NCBI GenBank assembly: GCA_964522665.1
Contig: CAZFVY010000088.1
Span: forward strand, 1 to 30,938
Reading direction: 5' to 3'
Source: CAZFVY01 sp964522665
GTDB lineage: Bacteria > Verrucomicrobiota > Verrucomicrobiia > Limisphaerales > CAZFVY01
DNA: 30,938 nucleotides
Under the pieces are notes generated by a model, which worked only from the letters and a program-made list of their open reading frames with translations, made no database searches and was not told where the DNA came from. Position numbers and translations under genes: made by a program. This document shows, in pieces, positions 14,229 to 23,647 of this stretch. The number at the start of each line of letters is the position of its first letter. The first letter of the stretch is position 1.

Positions 14229-16871
14229 ATGAGATCGCGCGAGCATTGTTTGGATGATGGGAGTCGGCGCCAACCCGGACGACTTCCGGTCAAACGCTGG
14301 CTGGCTGGCGCACTGGCGTTGTTGTTTTGCGCGGCGCGTCTGAGCGCGCAGCAGGGAGATAAAACGGGCGAGTCGCAAACGCCTTTGGTGCCGCCCGAGA
14401 AGATCCCGCCGGCGCCGGTCGTCCCGCCATCGGAGGCGATCAAGACTTTCAAGCTCGCGCCGGGATTTCATATCGAGTTGGTCGCGAGCGAGCCGTTGGT
14501 TCACGCCCCGATCCAAATCGCGTTCGATTCCGATGGCCGCCTTTGGGCGCTCGAAATGCGGGGGTTCATGAAGACGCCGGAGGGCGCGGGTGAATTTGAG
14601 AAAGTGGCGGACATCGTTCTGTTGGAGGACACGGATGGCGACGGCAGAATGGATAAGCGAACGGTCGTGTTGGACGGTTTGGTGATGCCGCGCTCGTTCG
14701 CCCTCGTCGCGGGCGGCCTGCTGGTGGCCGAACCGCCGAAGCTCTGGTTTTACCAACTCGACAACGATGGCAAGGCGAGTGAACGGGTCGAGGTAGCCGG
14801 AGATTACGCCGCCGAGGATGATCCCAAGCTTGGTCTGCGCGCGAACCCGGAGCATTCGTCCAATGGGTTGCTTTGGGCGCTCGATAACTGGATTTACAGC
14901 GCGAACCACACGACGCGGTATCGCTACGTCGATGGCTCGTGGCAACATCAGCCGACCGCCTTTCGCGGTCAGTGGGGCATCTCACAAGATGATTACGGGC
15001 GGCTGGTTTACAACTCGAACAGTGATCAATTGCGGCTCGATCTCGTCCCCTCGGCGTACCTCTCGCGCAATCCAAACTATCGCAACGCCGCCGGGGTCAA
15101 CGTCCAACCGATCAAGGACCAGAGCGTCTGGCCGATCCGCGTCAACCCCGGCGTCAACCGCGGCTACCAACTGGATCAGTTGCGGCCCGACGGAACGCTC
15201 GCCACGTACACGGCGGCGTGCGCGCCGCTGGTTTATCGCGGCGACAATTTTCCGCCTGACTGCCGGGGCAACGTGTTTCTCTGCGAACCGGCCGGAAACC
15301 TGATTCGCCGCAACGTGCTGAGCGAGTGGAATGGAACCATTACCGCGACGAACGCTTACGACCGCGCCGAGTTTCTGGCCTCGACCGATGAGCGGTTCCG
15401 GCCCGTGAATCTGAATAACGGGCCGGATGGCGCGCTCTACGTCGTCGATATGTATCACGGGATCATTCAGCATCGGATTTACCTGACGACCTATTTACGC
15501 AAGCAAGCCGAGAGCCGTGGCTTGGATCGGGAGACAGATTTGGGCCGAATCTATCGCGTGGTCGCGGACGGACGCCCGCTGGGGCCGCGTCCTCATTTGG
15601 GGAGGGCGACCTCGGCCGAATTGACGAAGTATTTGTCGCATCCGAATGGCTGGTGGCGCGACATGGCGCAGCGATTGCTCGTCGTCCGCGGTGACGCGGC
15701 GGTGGCGCCGACCCTGCGGGAAATGGCGGTCGCCGGTCCAGAAGCGCTGGGACGTCTGCATGCGCTCTGGACTTTGGATGGCCTCGGCGTGCTCGACGAA
15801 ACCACGCTGGCGGCCGCCTTGAGCGACGCCGATTCGAAGGTTCGCGCGGCGGCGATTCGCCTTTGCGACACGCTGATCAAGACGAGCTCCAAGGCGCGCC
15901 TGCTGCCGAAACTCGTGGCGCTGACGGGTGACCCGGCCCCGGATGTCCAACTGCAATTGGCGTTCACGCTGGGCGAAATCTCCGACCCGGACGCGCACCG
16001 CGCCATGCTGGGCATCGCGGCGAAGTCGGCGGGGAACCTTTATGTTCGCGACGCGCTTTTGACCGGACTCGGGGGGCGGGAATTGGAGACGCTGCAGGCG
16101 CTATCGAAGGACCCGGCGTGGAGCGAAAAGAACTACGGCCGGCCAGCGTTCCTCGGCGGATTGGCGAAGTGCGTTTTGAATGAGGGCAAGCCCGAGCGGA
16201 TCAATGAATTGCTCGAATTGGCGGCCGCGCAAGGAACGGCCGGGTCGTGGCGAACGGTGGCGCTCCTGGATGGGCTGACCGGTCCGGCGCCCGCGACGAA
16301 CCGCGGCAAGGCGGCGCCGAAACCCCGGCCCGTGCGTCTGGCGGCTGAGCCGCCCGCGCTGGCCTTGCTCGCGAAGAGCGAGGACAAGGTGATCCAGCCG
16401 CGCGTGGAAGCGGTGGCCGCGTTGCTGACGTGGCCGGGCAAGCCGGGCGCGGAGCCGGAAGTCGTCGCGCGGCCACTCACAGCGGACGAACAGGCCCGCT
16501 GGGAAGCCGGCAAGGCGCTTTACTCGATGACCTGCACGGTCTGCCACCAGCCGCACGGCAACGGCCAGGAGGGTTTGGCGCCGCCGCTCGTGGATTCAGA
16601 TTGGGTCCTTGGGCCCGAGCGCCGCTTGATCCGGATCGTGCTGGCCGGGCTGCACGGGCCGATCAACGTCAAGGGCAAGACCTATCAACTCGACATGCCG
16701 GCGCTGGGCGTTTTCGATGACAACCAGATCGCGCAAGCGCTGACTTATGTGCGGCGCGAATGGGGCCACAAGGCCAACCCGGTGGACCCGGCGACCGTGG
16801 CTGCGGTCCGAGCGGAGACGACCAAACATATCGAGGCGTGGACCGAGCCGGAGTTGCTCAAGATTCAGTAA
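14229..16871 (+). CDS. PVC-type propeller / HEAT / cytochrome c protein (complete form)
   Basis: ATG 14229 gives 880 residues; an in-frame TTG at 14220 and later TTG codons are alternatives. The hydrophobic signal core is WLAGALALLFCAARLSA. The beta-propeller spans about 70-430: LAPGFHIELVASEPLVHAPIQ, FDSDGRLWALEMRG, DTDGDGRMDKRTVV and GPDGALYVVDMYHGIIQH. HEAT repeats run from about 450 to 720. The C-terminal class I cytochrome c has C769-TV-C772-H773 and a likely distal Met823 in LDMPALG. It is the one-piece counterpart of the split pair at 7352 and 9383, but its heme domain is of ordinary cytochrome c type. It presumably oxidises a sugar or alcohol in the periplasm and passes electrons onward. 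Confidence 0.88.
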   Translation: MRSREHCLDDGSRRQPGRLPVKRWLAGALALLFCAARLSAQQGDKTGESQTPLVPPEKIPPAPVVPPSEAIKTFKLAPGFHIELVASEPLVHAPIQIAFDSDGRLWALEMRGFMKTPEGAGEFEKVADIVLLEDTDGDGRMDKRTVVLDGLVMPRSFALVAGGLLVAEPPKLWFYQLDNDGKASERVEVAGDYAAEDDPKLGLRANPEHSSNGLLWALDNWIYSANHTTRYRYVDGSWQHQPTAFRGQWGISQDDYGRLVYNSNSDQLRLDLVPSAYLSRNPNYRNAAGVNVQPIKDQSVWPIRVNPGVNRGYQLDQLRPDGTLATYTAACAPLVYRGDNFPPDCRGNVFLCEPAGNLIRRNVLSEWNGTITATNAYDRAEFLASTDERFRPVNLNNGPDGALYVVDMYHGIIQHRIYLTTYLRKQAESRGLDRETDLGRIYRVVADGRPLGPRPHLGRATSAELTKYLSHPNGWWRDMAQRLLVVRGDAAVAPTLREMAVAGPEALGRLHALWTLDGLGVLDETTLAAALSDADSKVRAAAIRLCDTLIKTSSKARLLPKLVALTGDPAPDVQLQLAFTLGEISDPDAHRAMLGIAAKSAGNLYVRDALLTGLGGRELETLQALSKDPAWSEKNYGRPAFLGGLAKCVLNEGKPERINELLELAAAQGTAGSWRTVALLDGLTGPAPATNRGKAAPKPRPVRLAAEPPALALLAKSEDKVIQPRVEAVAALLTWPGKPGAEPEVVARPLTADEQARWEAGKALYSMTCTVCHQPHGNGQEGLAPPLVDSDWVLGPERRLIRIVLAGLHGPINVKGKTYQLDMPALGVFDDNQIAQALTYVRREWGHKANPVDPATVAAVRAETTKHIEAWTEPELLKIQ

Positions 16872-16891
16872 AGTGAAAGAAATAAACGCGC

Positions 16892-17659
16892 GTGTTTAAC
16901 CTCAAGGATAAGTTTGCTCTCGTGACCGGCGCCGGCTCGGGAATCGGCGCCGCCATCGCGGACGTTCTCGCAAGCGCGGGAGCGCACGTGTTGGTCACCG
17001 ACCGCCTCGCCGACGCGGGCGCGGAGACGACCGCGCGAATTCGCGGCGCGGGCGGATCGGCGGATTTTTTGGCCCTGGATGTGACCGACGAGGCGGCATG
17101 TGAGGCGGCGGCGCGAGACGTCGTTGAAAAGCATGCTCGCCTCGACGTGCTCGTCAACAACGCCGGCATCGGCCACGTCGGCACGATGTTGCAGACGAAG
17201 GGCGCGGACCTTGACCGCCTGTACGCCGTCAACGTGCGGGGCGTATTCAACCTCAGCAAGGCGTTCCTGCCGGGCATGGTCGCGCGCGGCCGCGGCGTGA
17301 TCATCAATATGGCGTCGATCGGCGGCGTGGTGGGGATTCGTGATCGTTTGGCCTATTGCACGACGAAGTTTGCCGTCGTAGGTTTGACCAAGAGCATGGC
17401 GCTGGACCACGCCAGGGACGGCGTGCGGGTCAATTGCATTTGCCCGGGCCGGGTTGAGACGCCGTTTGTGACGGCGCGGCTCAAGGAGTACCCGGATCCC
17501 AAAACGGCTTACGACGAAATGGCGAGTTCGCAGGCGTTGGGACGGATGGCCAGGCCCGAAGAGATCGCGCATGCGGCGCTTTACCTCGCGAGCGACGAGG
17601 CGGCGTTCTTGACGGGGACCGCCTTCATCATCGACGGCGGATTCAGCGCGGGAAAATAG
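16892..17659 (+). CDS. SDR-family NAD(P)-dependent oxidoreductase
   Basis: This 255-residue classical short-chain dehydrogenase starts at GTG 16892, 20 bp after the cytochrome gene. The cofactor motif is TGAGSGIG (residues 12-19), and NNAG lies near 88-91. The catalytic Ser142, Tyr155 and Lys159 are present (MASIGG, YCTTK). The PGRVETPF loop and the C-terminal LTGTAFIIDGGFS are typical. Acidic residue D37 after strand 2 (VTDRLAD) favours NAD over NADP. Relatives include sugar, sugar-acid and 3-oxoacyl-ACP reductases. In this context a sugar or sugar-acid dehydrogenase completing the catabolic operon is most likely. Family certain, substrate unknown. Confidence 0.88.
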   Translation: MFNLKDKFALVTGAGSGIGAAIADVLASAGAHVLVTDRLADAGAETTARIRGAGGSADFLALDVTDEAACEAAARDVVEKHARLDVLVNNAGIGHVGTMLQTKGADLDRLYAVNVRGVFNLSKAFLPGMVARGRGVIINMASIGGVVGIRDRLAYCTTKFAVVGLTKSMALDHARDGVRVNCICPGRVETPFVTARLKEYPDPKTAYDEMASSQALGRMARPEEIAHAALYLASDEAAFLTGTAFIIDGGFSAGK

Positions 17660-17746
17660 CGAAGGGTCACGCCCGAAATTGCCCCGCTCGCGCAGGCTGA
17701 CACTTTTCAGCGGTCGCGCCTGCCGCATGATTCTAAATCTATTCCT

Positions 17747-18859
17747 ATGAACATAAAATGTAACGCTCGGTTCTTTCTGCTGGCTCTGATCGTCGCGGGA
17801 GCTAACGTCCGGGCAGGCGCGGCGGGTATGCCCGCGTTGCCGGCCATGCCGGGCACCGGGCCGCTGCGGCCGCCTACGAATCCGGATGTCTTTCGCTTCC
17901 TGGTCGCGGGGGACAATCGTCCTTCAAACGCCCTGGCCAATCTTTCGGTGACGGTTACGAATATTTTCCAGCAAGCGAGCAATCATGCCGTCAATTTGGT
18001 CATCTGGACCGGGGACACGATTTACGGGAAAGAAACCAACGCGGCCATCGTGGCGAATGAGTATCGGTCTTTTTTCGCGCTCGCCAAGTTGGGGGGCGCG
18101 CCGGTCTTCAATGCGCCGGGAAATCATGAGATGGACGTTGAGATCAAGACGGCGACGGAGAGGTTTGAAGTCGGCAGCCCGGTCATGCAATCGCTCTACC
18201 GCGAGAACTTCAAGTTGGGGCGAAACGCGCCGCTCTGGGGCGCGTTCAACTACGGGAACAGCCGATTCATCGCGTTGAACAGCGAGGAGATTCCGCCCAA
18301 AGGCTTTCTCAACGAACGTCCGCCGGCGACGCCGAAGAAATCCGCCTCGGCCGACGAAAAGGACAAAAAACCGAAGCTCAATCCCGGTTACCTCAGCAAA
18401 GAACAGTTGAAAGCTCTGCAGAAGGACCTGGACGCGAACGCGGACAAGTCGCACATCTTCATCTTCATGCATCATCCGGTTTTTGCCGCGGCTCCGACGT
18501 CGCAGTTGGACGCGCAGTCCGCGGGCGCGTTGACTAACCTATTCATGCGGCACCCGAATGTTTCATTTGTATTGGCGGGGCACCAACACCTCTTCTACAA
18601 CCCGCAAGACCCGTCCAATGTGACCAACATTCCGCCGCGGATCGATCCCAGCGACCGGCCATATTATCTCGTTTCGGGCGGTGGCGGGGCGCCGCTGGCC
18701 AAGAACTTTCCCGGCTCGTTCAATCATTACCTGATTTTTGACGTCAATTCGAACGTGGTCACGGCCACGCTCTACAAGGATGTTGCCCAGCAAGCTCGTC
18801 CGGCGGCAAAGGCGGCAAAGGCCGCGCCCAGCGTAAGCGCGGAGACGCCGCGTCCGTAG
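17747..18859 (+). CDS. Exported calcineurin-like metallophosphoesterase
   Basis: This 370-residue protein has a signal peptide (CNARFFLLALIVAGANVRAGA). The phosphoesterase signature blocks are in order: VAGDNRP (about 49-55), WTGDTIYG (86-93), APGNHEMD (123-130), IFMHHPVF (near 240) and LAGHQHLF (near 280). These supply the usual Asp, Asn and His ligands of the dinuclear metal site. A charged insert (KKSASADEKDKKPKLNPGYL) lies between blocks, and the tail is Ala/Lys-rich. It probably hydrolyses phosphoesters in the periplasm. It is separated from the SDR by 87 bp, so it may have its own promoter. Substrate unknown. Confidence 0.88.
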   Translation: MNIKCNARFFLLALIVAGANVRAGAAGMPALPAMPGTGPLRPPTNPDVFRFLVAGDNRPSNALANLSVTVTNIFQQASNHAVNLVIWTGDTIYGKETNAAIVANEYRSFFALAKLGGAPVFNAPGNHEMDVEIKTATERFEVGSPVMQSLYRENFKLGRNAPLWGAFNYGNSRFIALNSEEIPPKGFLNERPPATPKKSASADEKDKKPKLNPGYLSKEQLKALQKDLDANADKSHIFIFMHHPVFAAAPTSQLDAQSAGALTNLFMRHPNVSFVLAGHQHLFYNPQDPSNVTNIPPRIDPSDRPYYLVSGGGGAPLAKNFPGSFNHYLIFDVNSNVVTATLYKDVAQQARPAAKAAKAAPSVSAETPRP

Positions 18860-18942
18860 GGCGGGCCTTCAACTCCCCGCTCGGCAGCCCTGGGGTTCCG
18901 TTCGCGCCGTGCCCACTCGCGCGAGCGCCTAAAGATTGAACA

Positions 18943-18971
18943 TTGAAGCCGAACGGCGAGTCCTCTATTAA
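18943..18971 (+). promoter_or_regulatory. Candidate promoter for hldD
   Basis: TTGAAG (18943-18948) and TATTAA (18966-18971) are spaced by 17 bp, the best sigma-70-like match seen in the 118-bp space. The ATG follows 7 bases after the -10, so a transcript from it would be leaderless or nearly so. Confidence 0.32.
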
Positions 18972-18977
18972 CATAAC

Positions 18978-19907
18978 ATGCGAAATATTTTGGTGACGGG
19001 CGGCGCGGGTTTCATCGGATCGAACCTGACGCTGGCTCTGCAAGAACTGCATCCCGCCGCGCGAATCGTCGTCGTGGACGATTTTCGATCGGGAGATTTT
19101 AAGAATCTGCGCGGGTATCGCGGTGATTTTGTCGCCGCGGATGTTTCCCGGCTTGATTGGAGCGCGCAGTTCCGCGGGCGGGTGTTCGACGCGATCTTTC
19201 ACGAAGCTTCGATCACCGACACGACCGTCCACGATCAATTGTTGCAGACGCACGATAACGTCGAGGGCTTTCGGCGCCTGCTGGATTTCGCCGTGGTGAG
19301 CCGCACGCCGGTGGTGTACGCGTCGTCGGCGGCGACCTATGGCATCGGGACGGCGCGCATGCGGGAAGACCAGACGCCGGCGCCGGCGAACGTCTATGCG
19401 TTTTCCAAGGTTCAACTTGATAATCTCGCGCGCGATTACGCCGCGGCGATCCCGGATTTTCGCGTCGTGGGCGTGCGCTATTTCAACGTTTATGGCCCGA
19501 ACGAGGCGCACAAGCGGGCGGCCGCCAGCATGATCTACCAGCTCTACCTCCAAATGAAGGCCGGCAAATGCCCGCGAGTTTTCCGGGCGGGCGAGCAGAA
19601 GCGCGATTTCGTTTACGTCAAAGACGTCGTCGCGCTTACGATACGCGCGCTGACGGCGCCCGGTTCCGGGGTTTACAACTGCGGGAGTGGCTGCGCTTTC
19701 TCTTTTAATGAGATCATCGCGGAATTGAATCGCGGGTTGGATGCCAGTCTGGAGCCGGAGTATTTCGAGAATCCGTACAGTTTTTATCAACCGCACACCG
19801 AGGCGGACATGAACAAGGCCAAAGCGGAATTGGGCTTTACGCCGCAGTATCCGCCGGCGGCCGGCATCGCCGATTACGTCGCGCGACTGGAAATGCGCGC
19901 GAACTGA
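18978..19907 (+). CDS. hldD: ADP-L-glycero-D-manno-heptose 6-epimerase
   Basis: This 309-residue extended SDR starts with VTGGAGFIGSN (residues 6-16), the NAD(P)-binding Rossmann motif. SSAATYG and YAFSK carry the catalytic Ser/Thr and Tyr-Lys. The diagnostic HldD/RfaD block YFNVYGPNEAHK, then ASMIYQLYLQM, and RDFVYVKDVV are all present; these distinguish it from UDP-glucose epimerases. Length is normal (E. coli 310). The enzyme makes ADP-L-glycero-beta-D-manno-heptose for the LPS inner core in the cytoplasm, which implies an LPS-bearing outer membrane. A 25-bp gap leads to the AsmA-like gene, so they probably form an envelope operon. Confidence 0.85.
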   Translation: MRNILVTGGAGFIGSNLTLALQELHPAARIVVVDDFRSGDFKNLRGYRGDFVAADVSRLDWSAQFRGRVFDAIFHEASITDTTVHDQLLQTHDNVEGFRRLLDFAVVSRTPVVYASSAATYGIGTARMREDQTPAPANVYAFSKVQLDNLARDYAAAIPDFRVVGVRYFNVYGPNEAHKRAAASMIYQLYLQMKAGKCPRVFRAGEQKRDFVYVKDVVALTIRALTAPGSGVYNCGSGCAFSFNEIIAELNRGLDASLEPEYFENPYSFYQPHTEADMNKAKAELGFTPQYPPAAGIADYVARLEMRAN

Positions 19908-19932
19908 GGTAGGTTGAGTCCGTCGATAAAAT

Positions 19933-22900
19933 ATGTCCACCAACGCTTCCTCCGCCTCAAAGAAACCGTCGTCCTGGGGCCGTCGGCTGCTCTTGATCGT
20001 CGCGGTTATAGTCGTTTTGCTGATCGGCGCGTATCTGTTCGGGACGAGCGCCGCGTTTCTAAAGGGTTTCGTCCTTCCGCGCGTCAGCAAAGCGATCGGG
20101 AGCGAAATCACAGTCGCGGACGCGTCAGTCCACCCGTTCTCCCAAGTCACACTGAACAAGCTGAAGGTCCAGACGGAGGGCCAGGACCCGCTGCTGGAGG
20201 CGGAAGAAATCTCGATCCGCTACAGCTTGTTTGATTTGCTCGGGGGCAACTATCGGGTCCAGGAGGTCACGATCGTTTCGCCCACGATCCAAATCGTGCA
20301 ACGGGCGGATGGCGGCGGTAACCTGCAGTCCTTTATGCAAAAAATGCGCGGCCCGGCCGTCGTGACGCCCGGGAAGGCTGCCCCGCCGGTCGCCGGGCCG
20401 CCGGCGAAGGCGCTCCGCTTATCCTTGAACCAAGTGAGCCTGAAACACGCGACGGTCCGGTGGAGCAGCGCCGCCAAGGACGGGTCCCAGACGACGGCGG
20501 AGTTGTCGGGCGTCGAAGTGTCGGTCGATCGTTTCGAGAATGGCCAGTCGGGCAAAGTGACGTTTAGCGCGGCGGCCGGCGTGAAGCAGAGTTCACCGTC
20601 CGGTCCGGCGGCCAGCGGTTCGTTGCAGGCCAAGACGTCGGGCGCGTTCGATCTGAGCCTGGATAACGACTTGGCGCCGCAGGTGGTCAAAGGCGCGGCG
20701 CGTTTTGACGTGACCGACGCCCAGGGAACGTTCGCGGAAGTCGGAGGGTTGGGAGCGGCGCTCGACTGTGATCTGACGATGAAGGAGGTCCGGCAAGTGG
20801 CGCTTCGCTTCGAGCGCGGGGGGCAAAGCTTGGGCAAGCTGCAGATTAGCGGCCCGATCGATCTCGCGAAGTCTGAAGGCAAGCTTAAGGTCGAGATTCT
20901 GGCGCTTGACCGTCAGGCGTTGAATCTGGTTGGAGCGCCAGGTGGTTTCGGCTTTGGCAACACGGTTTTGAACTCCACCAACCAGATTGAGCTGACGCAG
21001 GCCGGCGCGGCCATCGCCGCCAGCGGCAGCATTAACGCCCGGGAGTTGAGCGTGCGGCAGGCGCAGAGCGTCACGCCCGCGATCGACCTCGAAGTCAATT
21101 ATCAGGTCGCCGTCGATTTGAAGAATAAGTCCCTCATCGTCCGGCAGTTCAACGTTTCCGGCCGGCAGACGCAGCGGGATTTGCTGCGTGTCTCGCTGAG
21201 CCAGCCAATGAGTCTCAGTTGGGGTCAAAACCAGGCCGCGGGCGTCGAGTCCGCGCTCGAATTGACGATCTCCCAGTTGGACTTGAAAGATTGGCGCGCG
21301 TTTCTGGGAGCAGTCGCGCCCGGTGGACGAATCGACGCGCGACTCATGCTGACCGCCAAAAACGACGGACGCCGCCTGGATACCGAATTGACGACGCAAA
21401 TCTCCGGACTCACGGCCCAAGCCGGCGCCAATCAGCTGTCGGCCGATGCCATACAGCTCAAAATGTTGGGCGGAATGGACGATTTCAAGAACGTGCGCCT
21501 CGACAGTTTAACCATGACCGCGACGAATTGCAGCGCTCACTTCACAACGAACCAAGTAGCGGCCGCGTCACTCCAAGTCAAAGTGGTGGGAAAGTTGAAC
21601 GACTTGAAGAACGCCAGCTTGGAAAGCCTAAGCCTGACGGCGTCGAGCCTCTCGGGGCAGTTCGGAACCAATCGGCTGGCGCCGGTCGAACTGCAAATGA
21701 ATACCCAGGGCACGCTGACGGATTTAAAGCTGGCGCACCTTGAGCGTTTGGGCCTGCAATTGAGCCAGTCGAACCGCGACATGGTGGTGATCAACGGCTC
21801 CGGCGACCTTAACCTGGCGACCGGAGACGCTGGAATGCAATTGACAGCGCAGGTGGACGTTCCTGCGTTCGCCCGCCAGTTGGCCGGATTGCCCCTGGCC
21901 TCCTCGGCGGGAACGCTCAAACTCACGGCGGCGTACGCCAAAAAAGGCGCGCAAGGCCAGGCGACCGGAAATCTGGCGTTGGATGATTTCACCGGTCGCT
22001 ATGGCGATTACCACCTTCAGAATTTCCAAACTCACGTTGAATTTGCGCTGGACATTACCGGGCAGCAAATCGCCCTGCGCAAGGCGGTGGCCACGCTGAG
22101 GTCAGGCGGCGCCGCGGGCGGAAGCTTCGACCTGACCGGGGGCTATGCGCTGGATAAAAAGTCCGGCGAGCTCAAATTCGTGATCGCCGAGCTCAACCAA
22201 AATGTGTTGAGCCCGTTCGCCGCGCCGGTGTTGGCGCCGAAGCGGCTTGTCTCCGCGACCGTCAACGCGTCCGGGAGCGCGAGCTTCGATCCGGCGGGCG
22301 ACGCGGCGATCAAGGCCGACGCGAAACTCTCCAATCTCGTGCTCGACAACGGCAAATCCACGAACGCCGCCTTGGCGGTGGAAACGAAGATGGACGGCTC
22401 CTGGCACAAGCAAACGCTCGCTCTGCGGCAGTTTTCGTTGGCGCTCACCCCGACCGCCCGAGCGACGAACCAGATCGAGATCCAAGGAACGCTGGACTTG
22501 TCGAAAACCAACGCCATGCAAGGAAACATCACGCTGCGAGCGCCGTCGTTGGATTTCACCCCGTATTACGACCTGCTGGAAAGTCAAAAGGTGAAGGAGC
22601 AGGCCCGCGCCGCGGTCGCCACAAACGCGCCGGCGGTCGCGAACGTTGAGCCGAAAGCGATGGCGCTGCCGATTCAACAATTCACCGCGGACCTCAAGAT
22701 CGACCGCCTCTACTTGCGCGAACTGGCGATTACGAATTGGGTTTCGACTGCCAAGATAAACCGCAGCGAGATCGCCCTGGCTCCCTGCCAACTCTCGGTT
22801 AACGGGGCGGCGATTGACGCTTCCGTGACGCTCAACCTTGGCGTCGATGGTTATACTTACAAGGTGGCGCTCAAAACCGGCCGCATTCCGGTGGCGCCGG

Positions 22901-23616
22901 TCGCGAACACCTTTTCGGCCGCGTACCGGGGCCACGCCGAGGGAGAATTGCTCGCGCAGTTGGACATTAATGGCGCGGGCGTGACCGGCGTCAATTTGCG
23001 CCGGAGTTTGGCTGGTCACGTGGGGTTCAGCCTCACGAACGCCAACATCCAAGTGGTCGGACCCAAAGCCAGGGCGATCCTTTCTCCCATCGCGCTCGTC
23101 CTGGGCGTGCCGGAGTTGCTGTCCAGCCCGTTAGATTACGTCAATGCGGACATCCAGGCTGGGGGCGGCAATATTCAGATCAAACAATTCACCGCCCACA
23201 GCGCGGCGTTTTTGGCGGAGTCGCAAGGAACCATCCCGATCAACGACGTATTGACGAACTCGCCGCTCAATCAGCCGATCGACGTCTCGTTGCCCGCGTC
23301 GCTCGGCAGTCGATTCACGCTCGGTTCAAATCCCGGCACGAATGGCTACGTCAAGTTGCCGAACTTTGTCCGGCTGATCGGCACGCTCGGCGCGCCGCAG
23401 GCCAAGACCGACCGGGCCGTGATCGCCGAGATTCTCGCCAAAGGAGTCGCGGGCGCGGTCGGCGGCCGGGTCGGCGGCATTCTGCAGGGCGTTGGTTCGC
23501 TTTTGGGCGGTGAACGGACGGCGTCCGGCGCCACCAACGCCGCGCCCGCTTCCAATACCAACCAGCCGCCGCGGTTCAATCCGTTCGACCTTTTCCGCCC
23601 GCCACCGAAACAATAA
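19933..23616 (+). CDS. Large AsmA/YhdP-like envelope protein
   Basis: This 1227-residue protein has a single N-terminal membrane segment (about 18-37, RRLLLIVAVIVVLLIGAYLF). An AsmA-like N-domain follows: VLPRVSKAIGSEITVADASV, LNKLKV and LLEAEEISIRYSLFDLLGG. The remainder is long beta-rich repeated sequence ending in an AsmA-C-like part (LNINGAGVTGVNLRRSL-type motif near residues 1015-1035, IQIKQFTAHSA) and a Pro/Asn-rich tail. AsmA/TamB/YhdP proteins span the periplasm and shuttle or regulate phospholipids to the outer membrane. Residues 517-600 contain a 40-residue repeat (period exactly 120 nt). Location between hldD and a peptidase fits an outer-membrane biogenesis role. Confidence 0.78.
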   Translation: MSTNASSASKKPSSWGRRLLLIVAVIVVLLIGAYLFGTSAAFLKGFVLPRVSKAIGSEITVADASVHPFSQVTLNKLKVQTEGQDPLLEAEEISIRYSLFDLLGGNYRVQEVTIVSPTIQIVQRADGGGNLQSFMQKMRGPAVVTPGKAAPPVAGPPAKALRLSLNQVSLKHATVRWSSAAKDGSQTTAELSGVEVSVDRFENGQSGKVTFSAAAGVKQSSPSGPAASGSLQAKTSGAFDLSLDNDLAPQVVKGAARFDVTDAQGTFAEVGGLGAALDCDLTMKEVRQVALRFERGGQSLGKLQISGPIDLAKSEGKLKVEILALDRQALNLVGAPGGFGFGNTVLNSTNQIELTQAGAAIAASGSINARELSVRQAQSVTPAIDLEVNYQVAVDLKNKSLIVRQFNVSGRQTQRDLLRVSLSQPMSLSWGQNQAAGVESALELTISQLDLKDWRAFLGAVAPGGRIDARLMLTAKNDGRRLDTELTTQISGLTAQAGANQLSADAIQLKMLGGMDDFKNVRLDSLTMTATNCSAHFTTNQVAAASLQVKVVGKLNDLKNASLESLSLTASSLSGQFGTNRLAPVELQMNTQGTLTDLKLAHLERLGLQLSQSNRDMVVINGSGDLNLATGDAGMQLTAQVDVPAFARQLAGLPLASSAGTLKLTAAYAKKGAQGQATGNLALDDFTGRYGDYHLQNFQTHVEFALDITGQQIALRKAVATLRSGGAAGGSFDLTGGYALDKKSGELKFVIAELNQNVLSPFAAPVLAPKRLVSATVNASGSASFDPAGDAAIKADAKLSNLVLDNGKSTNAALAVETKMDGSWHKQTLALRQFSLALTPTARATNQIEIQGTLDLSKTNAMQGNITLRAPSLDFTPYYDLLESQKVKEQARAAVATNAPAVANVEPKAMALPIQQFTADLKIDRLYLRELAITNWVSTAKINRSEIALAPCQLSVNGAAIDASVTLNLGVDGYTYKVALKTGRIPVAPVANTFSAAYRGHAEGELLAQLDINGAGVTGVNLRRSLAGHVGFSLTNANIQVVGPKARAILSPIALVLGVPELLSSPLDYVNADIQAGGGNIQIKQFTAHSAAFLAESQGTIPINDVLTNSPLNQPIDVSLPASLGSRFTLGSNPGTNGYVKLPNFVRLIGTLGAPQAKTDRAVIAEILAKGVAGAVGGRVGGILQGVGSLLGGERTASGATNAAPASNTNQPPRFNPFDLFRPPPKQ
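21481..21765 (+). repeat. In-frame 120-nt coding repeat within the AsmA-like gene
   Basis: Segments starting at 21481, 21601 and 21721 encode DFKNVRLDSLTMTATN, DLKNASLESLSLTASS and DLKLAHLERLGLQLSQ, spaced exactly 40 codons apart; the third is partial. The repeats are diverged at the nucleotide level, so this is old internal duplication forming successive beta-structure units. Confidence 0.75.
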
Positions 23617-23647
23617 ACGTCGCGGCCCGCGATACCCCAATCCGCCT

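Noticed and set aside
18759..20159. A 466-codon minus-strand frame across hldD and its flanks
   Set aside because: It is antisense to hldD, spans two gene boundaries and has Arg/His-rich composition typical of shadow frames.
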